Positions 1-10,138 of a DNA stretch of 64,000 nt are shown here, piece after piece. Numbering within the stretch: position 1 is the stretch's first letter; the number at the start of each line of letters is the position of its first letter. The notes below the pieces were generated by a model that searched no databases, was not told the origin of the DNA, and was given only the letters and a program-made list of their open reading frames with translations. The DNA comes from Planoprotostelium fungivorum (lineage: Eukaryota; Evosea; Variosea; Cavosteliida; Cavosteliaceae): assembly GCA_003024175.1 (NCBI GenBank), contig MDYQ01000113.1:24435-88434 (forward strand), given 5' to 3'. Made by a program: the position numbers and the translations under genes.

Positions 1-2568
1 AAAACCGAGCGTGTGGTTCTGTCGACAGCTGCCGCACAATATACCATCGCGATTACCAATGCATGAGTCGTTCCAGGGGTGGTAGCGATGATTGCAGTAA
101 CCGTTGGGACAGTTGAAGCATTGTAGAAGTCCTTCGTTGGCGTGACACCAGTAGTCACCGTAACCCTACGAGAATTTCAATTTCATCGTAGAAGTGAAGA
201 CGAATGAAATGGAGACGAATGAAATGGAGACGAATGAAATGGAGACGAATGAAATGAATATGAACGAAATTGTCACCTGAGGATCGTTTCCATCGATACA
301 CTGTGCACCACTCGGACATCTCAGACATTGTGTGCCGTTCATCACCCCAGAAGCCATCACACCGTGTCCTGCGTCACTCATCAGCAAAGATCAACCATCT
401 CCCCTCACCTATGATGTAGTCTCCATCGTCACAAGGTTTACACATCCACATCAAGTGATTCGAATCGTTACTGGACCGTAACGAATAACCGTACGGACAC
501 GTGAGTGAATTACCGTGCACGTTGATGGCTGGATCACGCGGGTAACCCGCTGAATCCATCGATGGTACCTCGGATGAGATAACAGTGACTGAATGATCTG
601 TGACTCGATAGATCGATTGATTGCTCGCGACGTTCACCACGATCCCCTCCATCTGTCGATGATGAGCACGTCACATCGTCGATGTGACACATCAAATCAC
701 GATTCGAATCGTCACTCACCGTAGTCTTGAGAGATTCTGAGACGATTGCAGAACCTCTCGGTGATTGGTTTGCTATGAAAGTGCAGTCTCTGACGATGGT
801 GTAGTACATCTCTCCCACAAATAATCCGCCTCCCTCTGATGAGTCTTGGTTGTACGATATATCACTCGATTGGATGTTCAATCTGACGTCGGAGCCACCA
901 TAAATGGACACACCCCTTCGCTTGCACCTCGTGACCCTATTTGGGTCATTCTCCATCACATCGTGGAGAATCTGTCCCACCTGACAGATCTGACGAAGAT
1001 CTTCGCCGGCCCGTAAGCCCTGATGGTGATGCCACCACGGCTGTAACCGTGAATTTCATTGTCCTCCAAGTCCAAATAACCTCCATACAGACTGCAATCG
1101 AGGGCGGGCTGCTTCACGGTAGCATTGTCCCCCGTCCAAATGTTACCTCTCACGGTGATATTCGTCTGGGCGTTGATGTTATTGACAGAGTGTATCTCTT
1201 GATTGGCCTCGTTCTCGGACGTGCGGACGATGACGTTCGTGAAGGAATTGTGAGTCAGGACGGCGCATGAGATCTTAAAGAGGTAGGATAGACTCGTGAT
1301 GGTGTTGTTGATGATGGAATCGTGATGGAGGCAATTTTTCTTGAATTCGTTTCTTGCTGCTGTAGGTTGACTCTGTCCATGTGTGAGTCATCATCGGATG
1401 ATGTGGATTCTTACTTTGGTCAGGAATGCAACTGCGACCGTATTTCTCAGCAGAGACACAGGTATAGATCCTGCGGTGATGATGGCGTAATGGAAGCGGT
1501 TGTCCTCCAAGATGATGACTGAGGAGTCTTCATTGAAAGGCTGACCGGTGACCTCTATAGCGAAACTCTCGATTCGATTTCTCGAGATGGATATGGATCT
1601 GGTTTGGTAATCGGATTGGTTGTTGGAACTCAATAGCACGGTGTTCATCGTGAGATGATTGGACGTGCATCTTACGTGTGTCGGTAGAGGAGTGTCGGTC
1701 ACGGAGAAATATAGTTCCAAGAGGTTGTTGTTCTCTGCGCTGATGATGAACGGCTGGGTCCAATGTGCGATGGGTTCGGTGGGTATCCAGTGGAAGATCA
1801 TGTTTGTATCCGATAGAGGAGCAGTGTTGTTGGTGATGTTCCACGTCTGTTCGAGTCTCGATGTGATGCGGAATTCGAGGTTGGACGATATTGGCATGTT
1901 GTCGGTCACATGTAGAGATGTGATGGTGTCGTCCGCTGCCATATAGATGTGGGCTTTCAGATGATCCATGACGTTGCTTCCCATCACAAAAAATTGGTCA
2001 CGTCCACTAGATATGTTCAAGTTCATGTGGACATCGCGGAAGAAGGTATCCGTGAGGATGCAAGTCTGTGTATGTTCGGTATGGAGCTGTTGCAAGACAT
2101 CAGAAACCGATGCAATCGTGAATCCATGCGGTTACCTTCAAACTCGTAGAGATCAATTGAGCTGAACGGATTTCGACATTCCTGCATCCTCTTCCCGTGA
2201 TATTGCATCCGTATATCTCGATGCCACTCCATCTCACATTCGGATTTGAGCATTCGATTTCTACCCCATCTTCACATGTTAATTTCGGTGGCTGATACTG
2301 TGAGTCATTCAGAACCATCCATCTTCTACTCCACCACCCTTCCATCGTGGTCATCTGATTTCCACCATCGAATCTGAGAAGGTATGTGTCCTCTCAGAAG
2401 ATAATCGCCCGAAGACAGACATGCCATTGTATGATTCAAAGGTATCGTTTTGCAGGGTTCTGTGATGGTGCCACAATTTGAATCGTCAATCCCAACTCGT
2501 TGGTCGATGAACGTCTGACATTCTTCAAAGGTCAACGCCCCGTGAATCAATAGAAGGAGGAGTAGCAT
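1..2568 (-). CDS. Secreted or surface beta-helix / Cys-rich protein, 3' part cut by window edge
   Basis: The start is the Met at 2568, followed by a hydrophobic signal peptide (MLLLLLLIHGALT). Next comes an N-terminal Cys motif (NCGTITEPCKTI) typical of large right-handed parallel beta-helix surface proteins. The middle (about 720-2350) is spread over several short exons of polar Asn/Ser/Thr-rich sequence, as in beta-helix coils. The last exons in view (1-480) are Cys-rich, with CPSGAQCIDGN and CPNGYCNHR, then an LCGSC motif like the growth-factor-like Cys modules that precede the membrane segments of amoebal receptor-like proteins. No stop is seen, so the gene runs off the left edge and any transmembrane part is outside the window. 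Introns are short; one (about 165-278) carries a tandem repeat. Likely an extracellular or cell-surface recognition protein; ligand unknown. Exon joins in the middle are uncertain. Confidence 0.6.
198..257. repeat. 15-bp tandem repeat, four copies, in an intron
   Basis: The unit agacgaatgaaatgg is repeated four times starting at 198, 213, 228 and 243, with the last copy slightly diverged. It lies inside the intron between two Cys-rich exons of the surface protein gene. Read on the minus strand it is T-rich (TTTCATTCGTCT), so it may simply extend a pyrimidine tract. Confidence 0.8.
956..980. repeat. Shared intron motif (copy 1)
   Basis: TCACATCGTGGAGAATCTGTCCCAC occurs at the 5' side of an intron (minus strand) in the beta-helix gene. 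Near-identical words occur at 6721 and 7134 in two introns of the hexosaminidase gene, and nowhere that I noticed in exons. Confidence 0.7.
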
Positions 2569-2724
2569 GCGATCCTGCGTCTTTTCGTTTTCGTTGTCTC
2601 TTTCAAAGCACCCCAAACGTCATACTGCGGGACTGTGATTGGGCAGCTGTTTTCTTCTCTTTTTTACCATCAATCACAAGCAGCACACACGACGCACGAC
2701 ACAGAGGTATAGTCAGCAGATGAT

Positions 2725-5114
2725 TTATTTCTTAAGAGGTAGGGTTACGCTGTCCTTCATCTTTCGGTCGGAGCTGGTGAAGAAACTGTCTCTCAGTCAG
2801 CGACATCACAAGATCATCGCATGCATGACACGATTCACCTCCACGTCAGCTGAGACGAATTAGCCTCTAAGACTCCGTATCCCCACTCGGGTATCTGTAC
2901 GTCGGCCCAGCTGGGGGACTCCGATTTTGGCGGGAACGCCGTCGTCCCCTCCCTATTTCCTCCCGCCCCATTCACGATGTAGATAGGAGCGTCTCCCATT
3001 CCCTTCACCTTCTCTTGGTACACCGGCTGCGTTCTCTCGTAACCTGACCCCATCATTACTCATACGTACCGTACGTTACGTACCGTGCTTGTGAGCCTGG
3101 ATGACCAGATTAACTCGGTAGTTGTAGAACAGGTCCTCCATCAGGTAACGCAGCGTCTCTGCCATCAATTTGCAGTTTGGATAATCTGTAATGAGATAAG
3201 AGATTTTATAATTTTTTTAAAATAAATGAATGTAAGAAAGATCACCATCGTTGCTGCAGTAGAGCGGACGGTGGAAATAGGCGACAATCCAGGGCTGCTG
3301 AGATCGGTTCTGTGATGCCTTCTCTAAGTCAGCCTTGAGCCACTTGAGTTGGTCGCTGTTGGGTCCATGAGATGAGGTCCGCGTGATGATGTCACGTGCA
3401 TGTAGGTGATGATGATGTGCATGTGATGATGATAAGGAGACATCAGATGATGATGATGCACATGATGTCGATGATGCAGATGTCTCACGCAGAGATAGCG
3501 GCGACGTTGGCCGTCGATTCAGAATTGAGTGCGATAAAGTGTACCGGACCGTAGTTGAAAGAATAGAACGTGTTCGAGTTCGTTCCACTCTCCTTCCCAG
3601 GCATGACGAACCTTTCAGGTTTTCAATCGAACGAAACCTACATGTGATCACCTCTGGTCGTAGCCAAAAATAGACAAGGCGTTGACGTAGAAAATTTCGT
3701 GGTTTCCTGGAAACGATCAGGATGATGTGAGGGATGATGTGAGGGATGATGATGTGAGGGATGAGACGTACCCGGACAGACCATGTATGGGATGTTGGCT
3801 ATGATGCTTTCTACTCTTCTAAAGTATTCGTCCCATCTGTGTTGGTATCCATCTGATCATCGTCAACATCATCGTGCCGATCGATGAACACGATCATCAT
3901 CGGACGTGATCGTCTGATCATCGTGGTGGAGAGGATCGTATAGAATCATACCTGCGTAGGCGATGTCACCGTTGTGGATGATGAGATCAATCTGTTCCTT
4001 CTGAACCAAATCAGAGAGGGCAGCCATGGTGGGTTCTGCCTCAGGATCGACTCCCATGTCCCCAATCATAGCTGCACATCGTCAATCACATCGTCGATTG
4101 GATGAGTCGACATCGTCGATGTGACTTCATTCTTCCTCACCGAATCTGTACGTGTCCCTCTTCGTGGCAAAAGTTCTGAAGCTGAAGACCTTCTACCATC
4201 AGATGGTTGTGATGACGTGTGATGACGTGTGATGACGTGTGATGACGTGTGATGACGTCACCTGACTGTAACCGTACTGAGATCCACCGGCCTGATAGTA
4301 ATACTTTGTGTCCGATAGTAGATCGTTGAGATACACTTTGTGGATGAAACCAGACCAACCTCCAAAGGAGTAAGTCTGGGAAAGGTGAGGGAGTGGTACG
4401 ATGATGACACATTACGTGTTGCGATCCGTTGCTGATGGTGTTGAGAGAGTTCGCATTGGAGCTGTATCGGACGATGGATTCGTCTTGGTTGAGTGTGACC
4501 CACATGACGACCATGGAGGAGATGGAGTCACCCGCCAATGCAATGTGGACCTGATGTGATTTCATGATTCACACATGACTTGTATAGAACGAACCTGCTC
4601 GGGGTGGGTCTGGGAGCAACACGGCTCTTGACAATAGCTGAGCATCCTGGGAGTAATATGAGCGAAGGTGAATCGATTAAAAGTGGCTCACGTGCAGAGA
4701 GTGGCTTGGTTGTAATCTTCTCTCTACACATCGATGAGAAGGTGAAACATCACGTATGGTTCTTTGACTCACCTTCAAAATGAATGGAAGGATCGCTTCT
4801 CCGGTTTGTATCATCTTTGTGGTGAAGTTCCTGCATTTTTCTTGATCTTTGGTCGGGAGGACAGTGTCACAGATCAGATCGAGCTCTCGAATGATAATGT
4901 TCATCGTGGTATTGGCCTCCAAACGTGAGATCAACTCTTTGAATATCACACGACACGTGAGACACTCTGTAAGAGATCTAACAGGAGCTGGTGTTCTATA
5001 TGTACACAATCAGAAATGCTCCCATTTTTTCACTCACAGTGCTGCATGAGAAGACAGAGACAAGGAAGATACGGTGCAGAATAAGAGAACGAGAATGAGA
5101 GCCTGTCCTCTCAT
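2725..5114 (-). CDS. Secreted saposin B-purple acid phosphatase fusion
   Basis: A secreted or lysosomal metallophosphoesterase. Exon 1 (5038-5114) encodes a signal peptide. Exon 2 (4773-4995) encodes a saposin B domain with paired cysteines (LTECLTC, LDLICD, KCRNF). A mini-exon and the next exon supply its closing cysteines (TLCTMLSYC) and run into PEQVHIALAG, the usual start of the purple acid phosphatase Fn-like domain. The metallophosphatase core follows in order: GDMGVD, GDIAYA, GNHEIFY, a HRPLYC histidine motif and QAHKH, matching the family's five metal-binding blocks. The C-terminal PAP domain has YIVNGAGGNREG and WGYGVLEA and ends DSVTLPLKK before a TAA at 2725. All key metal ligands I can trace are present. 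Saposin B joined to a phosphoesterase is known in acid sphingomyelinase, but there the enzyme is a different family. Substrate unknown; the saposin part could present lipid or membrane-bound phosphoesters. Confidence 0.85.
4211..4260. repeat. 10-bp tandem repeat (gatgacgtgt) in phosphatase intron
   Basis: Five consecutive copies of gatgacgtg(t/c) fill much of the intron after the exon ending QYGYSQ in the phosphatase gene. The repeat carries several CATCAC/GTGATG units, which are common throughout introns in this window. No coding potential. Confidence 0.85.
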
Positions 5115-5452
5115 CCTATCGGCTGTTGATTGTGTGACCCGGAAGAAACATCCGGATATATTCAACTTTTTAGAGTTGTGTGAAGTTTATCCGGATGTTT
5201 CTTCCTCTTCCCAATATGTCACTTCCTTCCGCTCCTCCATAACATACCCTCTGCTGTCTTCACAGACACACTATATCCATTCAAAGACAACACAGACTCC
5301 AAATCGTCCTTCCATCACGCCACACGATCGTGCACACCATCAAAGAACGGATCCAAATGAGATGTTGAGAAAATGAGATGAAGACAAAAAGAGAAAAGAC
5401 GAAACGATAAGACAAACGATATCAACTGGAACAAAAGGAGATGATATCATGT
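5115..5452. promoter_or_regulatory. Intergenic region upstream of the saposin-phosphatase gene, with a perfect inverted repeat
   Basis: There is no gene between the hexosaminidase stop (5453) and the phosphatase start (5114). The stretch holds an 18-bp perfect inverted repeat (arms 5141-5158 and 5188-5205, GGAAGAAACATCCGGATA and its complement), 27 bp upstream of the phosphatase start codon. Each arm contains the 8-bp palindrome ATCCGGAT. The 29-bp spacer contains a smaller inverted repeat (caact at 5163, agttg at 5174). It could be a transcription-factor site pair or an RNA hairpin in the 5' leader. The remainder shows nothing recognisable. Confidence 0.6.
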
Positions 5453-8378
5453 CTATGTATCGAGGCACCCTGAAGGATGGTTGGGACCACCCCAACTGTA
5501 ATTGGGATCGACGGGGACACCTCTCTCTAAGAGGCGACACCTGAACTGCCTCTGGCGGAACATTGCCTTCTCGAGAGCAAAGTCACCTCGACCGAGATCA
5601 TAAGTCCACAACCTCTCGGCCGCTCCGGCAGCCTTTGGCCACATGATTCGGAACAGATTGCTACCTGATGGACACGTCATCATCCGAAACATCATGATCG
5701 TGACCGGGTTGATGTGATGTGGAAGATGATCATGTGTTGATGATGTGATCATGTGATGGTGTGACGATGATGACGATGTGATGATGAACGTGATGGATGA
5801 AGATCCTCATCATGACGACGACTCACTGTCTATCTTCTCAGACCAAACAGCCACTTCACCACCCAGAATCTTCGATTTGTACTGCTCTGCCACCTTGTGA
5901 AACGGATCGTTCGTATAATACCGATTGAAGTCATTGTGGAGGACACTGTCACGGCCAATAAGACGTCTCGCGTTCTATATTTAGACTCACTCTAGGTACC
6001 ACCAATTGGTCGATACGATGACGTCATAACCATCTCTAGCGGCGTCGTTGATCAGATCACCGTTCCACCACACTGTCTGAATGAGTCTAATTTTAGGCTA
6101 CGAGTAGCCTCACCGTGTACGACAGACTTCTTGTCCAACTGCGTTCTAAAATTAGAATAGACTTCCTCCCAGTGAACTGGAATCTTCCCGGCATCCATCG
6201 CAGTTTTCGTCGAGCCCTTGACAAAGTCTAAATAGAGCTGCAGGCTGTCAGCAGCTTCCACGATGTTCTACCCTTCACATCATTGTGTGTCTTCGAGTGC
6301 TTCTGCATGTAGCTACTGATCTTCTGAGAATCACTCCAACACACAGTAGGTACTTCGTCTCCTCCCAAGTGGCTGCACACGTCAGCGAGAGAATAAAAGG
6401 ATCGAAAATGATTTTAATCATTTTACGACTCACAAGTATTTGTCTGGAAATAAATCTTCTGCACACTCTTTGATGACGGCATCGATGATCTGATTTGGTC
6501 ATGTCATGTCTCGTTGTAGATGGATCACCTCTCGCGATTTTGGCTCAGTAGGATCCACGGGCACACCGCAGTAAATGGACGGACATTGATTCCAGCATTT
6601 CGGAATTTTCTGCCAATTTTCCGGTAGAACTTCTGGGTAGGCCACGCCCCACGATGTCGCGTGTCCCGGGTTGTCTAATTCGACCTGTCACCGACGTGTC
6701 AGTCTGACACGTCTCCACGGTGTCGTGGAGAATCTGCCCACCATGACGCGAATTCCGTGAAATTTCGCAAAGTTTACGACGTATCGGATCTCCTTCTGGG
6801 TGTATCTCTCGCTGACGCTCCACGATGCTTCCCACAGTTTCGGATAGCTCTTCACCTCGAACGGAAAAGACTGAAAAAATCAATTGTAGATCGCCAAAAT
6901 ATCGACTCACGTTACCATCTACAATGTGCCTGAAACGTTTCAGTGTCGGATGATGACGTCATCTCACCAGTGGAGGACGTTGAATTTCGCGTAAGACATC
7001 GATTCGATGATTCTCTCTAGAGTTTGGACGCTGTGAAAGTGTCTCGACGTGTCAATGAGCACACCTCTGTGCTTGAAATCCGGCTTGTCCGATATAACCC
7101 ACGGCGTGTGATCGACTTTATATCTGGTGGATGTCACATCGTGGAGAATCTGTGGGACACTCACTCTCCGTTCAAATGGTCGAAATAAACCATCTGGGAG
7201 AGAGTCTCCAGGGCGTGGAGGGCACCGTAGACGGTGGGTGCTACGATTTTCACCTTGCTCTTCGTCACGTTGAGGTGGTATGCCTCGTTGATTCTGTGTG
7301 GCGTGTCATCATGGATCATCCATCACCGACACGATGATCGTCATGTCTAAAGAGGATGAGATGAACTCACTCGCTGTGGAGTTCTTCGTCGCCTGATTCG
7401 ATTCGGATGCTTATCTTTGAAATGCTTCCACTCTGAGAGGTCTCGTCCAACGTGTGGATGAATGTCAGGCGCTTGTACCTGCACGATCATCACGGCTCAT
7501 GCACCTGTCATCTTCTCACCTCTGGATGGCTCTCTTTAGAATGGGAGACGAAGTAACAACAGAGTCGAAGAGAGAAGGTGAGACGGTGACAGATCGACCA
7601 CCGTGGCTGGAGATGGTGAATCGTGTGGATGATTAGAAGATGGATCACGTGAAATCTTTTGGAAGAGGCCATACGTTGAGTGGAGCTACGGTGAACTTTT
7701 GATCTGTAAGATGTGAACATGATGTGACGTGTGGACATGAAATGGAGTTCACCTTTCCTCTTGATGTACATAGAGGCAGTCCATTGTTTCGTCTCTTGCC
7801 AGTTGTCGGTCTTAAGAAGATGTCCCTCCGTGTCAAATGCACGACACTCCTCGATAGAGTCGCACAACTTTCTCAAATGATCGTAGCTCGTGTTGGTGGA
7901 ACGTTGAATGATATCTCCTTTGTTCTGGGTGGTCTGATATAGTCTTCAGAATGATAACTCGACATTATCATGCTTAAATCCTGACCTGAAATTGAACAAA
8001 AGAGTATGCTGGTTGAACATTAGGAGGTGTTGGTGGTGGTTCTGGACCGAAATCTCTCTCTGGTTCAGGTTCTTCCTCTTCCTTCGGTGTCTCAGATGGG
8101 CTCGTAATCTCGTCCACTTCAAGTTCTTCTTTTCCTGGATGTTCATCATCCAGTGACGGCCTCAAATCGATCGGTTTGGGTGCAGTTTCGGCTGGGGATG
8201 ACTCCCCCTTCGGCTTTGAATCCTCTTTTGGTTTTGGAGGCGTCAACGGTCGAATGAAGTTGTTGATCGGCTCTGAGATCGTCTGATTTGGATTCTGTGA
8301 ATTGGATGCGCTCTGATAGAGCGAAAATAAAATGATGAAGAAGGTCAGGAGAATCAATATGGTCCTTTTGTTCTCCAT
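5453..8378 (-). CDS. Beta-hexosaminidase (GH20) with N-terminal membrane anchor and PAN-like module
   Basis: Removes terminal beta-linked GlcNAc/GalNAc from glycans in lysosomes or at the cell surface. Exon 1 (about 7988-8378) encodes a short N-tail, one membrane helix (residues about 6-22, TILILLTFFIILFSLY), then a Pro/Glu-rich stalk. The next exon encodes a Cys module (KLCDSIEECRAFDTEGHLL) resembling PAN/apple-like domains. GH20 N-terminal and catalytic domains follow: NVWPLPKDFT, TVYGALHALETLSQMV, GVLIDTSRHFHSV, FHGIRV, ELDNPGHATSWG, then HLGGDEVPTVCW with the catalytic Asp-Glu pair, DVIVSTNWWYLE, and a C-terminus WPKAAGAAERLW ... CRLLERGVPVDP that ends GCLDT at a TAG (5453). Lysosomal family members usually have a cleaved signal peptide rather than an anchor plus stalk, so this looks like a type II membrane form. 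At least ten short introns; two share an unusual motif (see findings). Confidence 0.88.
6693..6713. repeat. 21-nt perfect palindrome in a hexosaminidase intron
   Basis: GACGTGTCAG-T-CTGACACGTC reads identically on both strands around one central base. It lies in the intron just before the exon beginning with ELDNPGHATSWG. The RNA would form a 10-bp stem with almost no loop, so a DNA role or a former mobile-element end is as likely as an RNA hairpin. Confidence 0.85.
6721..6741. repeat. Shared intron motif (copy 2)
   Basis: TGTCGTGGAGAATCTGCCCAC lies just inside the donor of the hexosaminidase intron that also holds the 21-nt palindrome at 6693-6713. Confidence 0.7.
7134..7164. repeat. Shared intron motif (copy 3)
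   Basis: TCACATCGTGGAGAATCTGT followed by GGGACACTCAC fills most of the hexosaminidase intron that precedes the exon reading VDHTPWVISD. It includes the donor (GTGAGTG on the minus strand). Confidence 0.7.
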
Positions 8379-8477
8379 GTTGCCTGATCTTCTTGTGTCC
8401 CGTCGAAGATGTGCGTGTCAAAAAAATGTTACACACCACCGGGGCGTGGTCCGGATGAGGGGGTATACATGTACGCA

Positions 8478-8577
8478 TGCAGCTTCAGAGTTGGCGGGGG
8501 AATTGGGGTTGGGATCGCAGAGGAGAGATTGGATGGAGGTGAGGATGGCTGCAATGTCGTAGATTGGACTCCACTGC
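8478..8577 (-). pseudogene. Orphan exon of an E2 ubiquitin-conjugating enzyme
   Basis: The minus strand encodes [20 protein letters not shown] followed by [12 protein letters not shown], the highly conserved segment after the catalytic Cys in RAD6/UBE2A-type E2 enzymes. The stretch is bounded by a splice-acceptor-like CAG immediately upstream and a donor-like GT immediately downstream, like a single intact exon. I see no catalytic-Cys exon, N-terminal exons or C-terminal helix nearby, and the hexosaminidase start is only about 100 bp further on. The most likely reading is a copied or left-over exon. A live gene with very divergent neighbouring exons is less likely. Confidence 0.6.
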
Positions 8578-8578
8578 A

Positions 8579-8952
8579 TGGTACGTATATTCCCATTGAG
8601 GCTGTATCTCGTATGCGGGTGCTGTGTCCAATGGTATCATAACGCAAAATTACCATGGATACTCGTCTTCTTAACACGCTCGTTTCAAAAGGTAAATATA
8701 TTGCTTCTCCCAAAGTGGGGTGGTATAGAGACATCAGATCGAACAGCGTCGCACGATCTCCGTGCAGGCGACGCTCATTACAATCCACACATCGAGGCGT
8801 GTATCTTGCATTACCTTTTGCATCGAATGAACGAAGAAAGAAACATTGCATGACGTCGTCATCTATTTCTGATTTAAAACAAATCCAGTTTACATGGGAA
8901 ACTCTTTCCATGAGATGTGTGAAGACGTGCGAGAATCAAAGACATTGAACCT
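8579..8952. other. Stretch without a recognised gene
   Basis: An open frame on the minus strand runs through most of this stretch into the E2-like exon in a different frame. Its translation (for example RCVDCNERRLHGDRATLFDL) matches no family I know and has no visible splice link to the E2 sequence. Plus-strand frames are also unrecognisable. It may be decayed gene sequence. Confidence 0.4.
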
Positions 8953-9886
8953 CTACAGTTTCTTCGTTGCAAACGCTTGTTCCTGCAGTTCCAGTCGTCT
9001 CATCTTACCGCTCTGATTATAACTAGAGCCGATGCAAGTCTGGCGTCGTCCACACTTTTCAAAGATGTCCACTTGTTTCTCTTCGCTGTGAAGATTTAGA
9101 GTGGGGACGATGAGTGATGTGATTACCTCTCTGAGATGGACTTTTCTGTGTTTGAGATGACAACTTTCGTTTTCTTTGTCGTCTTTGTTTTGATGATCTT
9201 TTTCACCACCTTCTCCTGTGAAATCTCAGCTTCACTTCCTACACGATGATGCGATCCAATCATCCTTCGATGTCATCACCTCCTCTTCGTCTGAACTGGA
9301 ATCGGCCTTCTTTTTCTTCTTCTTCTTGTCCTTCTTCTCTTCCTCTTCCTCTGATGATGATGCTTGACTCTTTTTCCTCTTCTTTTTTTTCTTCTTCTCT
9401 TCCTCTGAAGAGCTCTCGTCTGATGACGCCTCCACCTTCTTCCTCTTCTTCTTGCATTCTTTGCCACTCGAATGATCAGACTCATCTTCCGACGATGAAG
9501 AATAGCTCGTGTCTTTCTTTCCCTTCTGAAAAGCAGCGTCGGCTCTGAGATCGATTCAGGATGGATCCATCGTGTTGACATCAATCATCTCACCCCTTCT
9601 CCCACCAGTTCTCCCAAGCAGCAGTGGCGACACCGATCTGTGTGATGTCTTTAGAAACTTGACCTACACCATCCGGCATCAAATGATAGACTCACTCCTG
9701 CCGTATTCTTCTTCAAATCAATACGAACGAAATCTTTTCTGCCGTTCTCATCTTTACCCAATCCCTTTCCCCTGAGACATCATCAGCACACGAACCATCG
9801 TGAAGACGAATAGGTACTCACTCTGACCAACCACCACACTTTGCCAAGAGAGCGGCACCTTTCGAGTACCTACGGGAGAGGTCCAT
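8953..9886 (-). CDS. G-patch protein, GPATCH4-like
   Basis: An RNA-helicase cofactor of the GPATCH4 type, expected in the nucleolus. The start is the Met at 9886 (MDLSRRYSKG). The G-patch spans residues about 14-45: AKCGGWSE joins across an intron to GKGLGKDENGRKDFVRI, keeping the conserved aromatic residue and glycines. A WENWWEKG motif follows, as in GPATCH4 after its G-patch. The middle is an extreme Lys/Ser/Glu low-complexity region (blocks of EEEKKKKKK and SSSDEEE), typical of nucleolar proteins. The C-terminus has CGRRQTCIGSSYNQSGKMRR then LELQEQAFA, resembling the short C-terminal motif of GPATCH4, and stops at 8953. G-patches activate DEAH helicases such as DHX15. Assignment rests on the G-patch and both flanking motifs; exon borders in the acidic region are approximate. 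Confidence 0.78.
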
Positions 9887-10138
9887 GCTGTTTCTGTTTT
9901 CCTTCTTTCCCGTCTCACCATTGTAGAAGTCACGTGATCTGAACAAAAGCACCACTGCTCATGGTTCATTCAATTCAGAAAGTGAATGAATAAGTTAGAG
10001 GAAGAAGGTGGCTCGTTGAATAAGGTATTCAGCCATAAGAATCTTTCGATATTACCACGAGAGAAGCACCATGTCATCGTGTCACACAGACAAAGAAACG
10101 ATGAGTCCACAACCCACATTCACACGAAGCCTTCTATG

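Noticed and set aside
4211-4260. Regular 10-bp repeats that superficially resemble a CRISPR array
   Set aside because: There are no spacers, the unit is only 10 bp and the repeat sits inside a eukaryotic intron; it is a simple tandem repeat.
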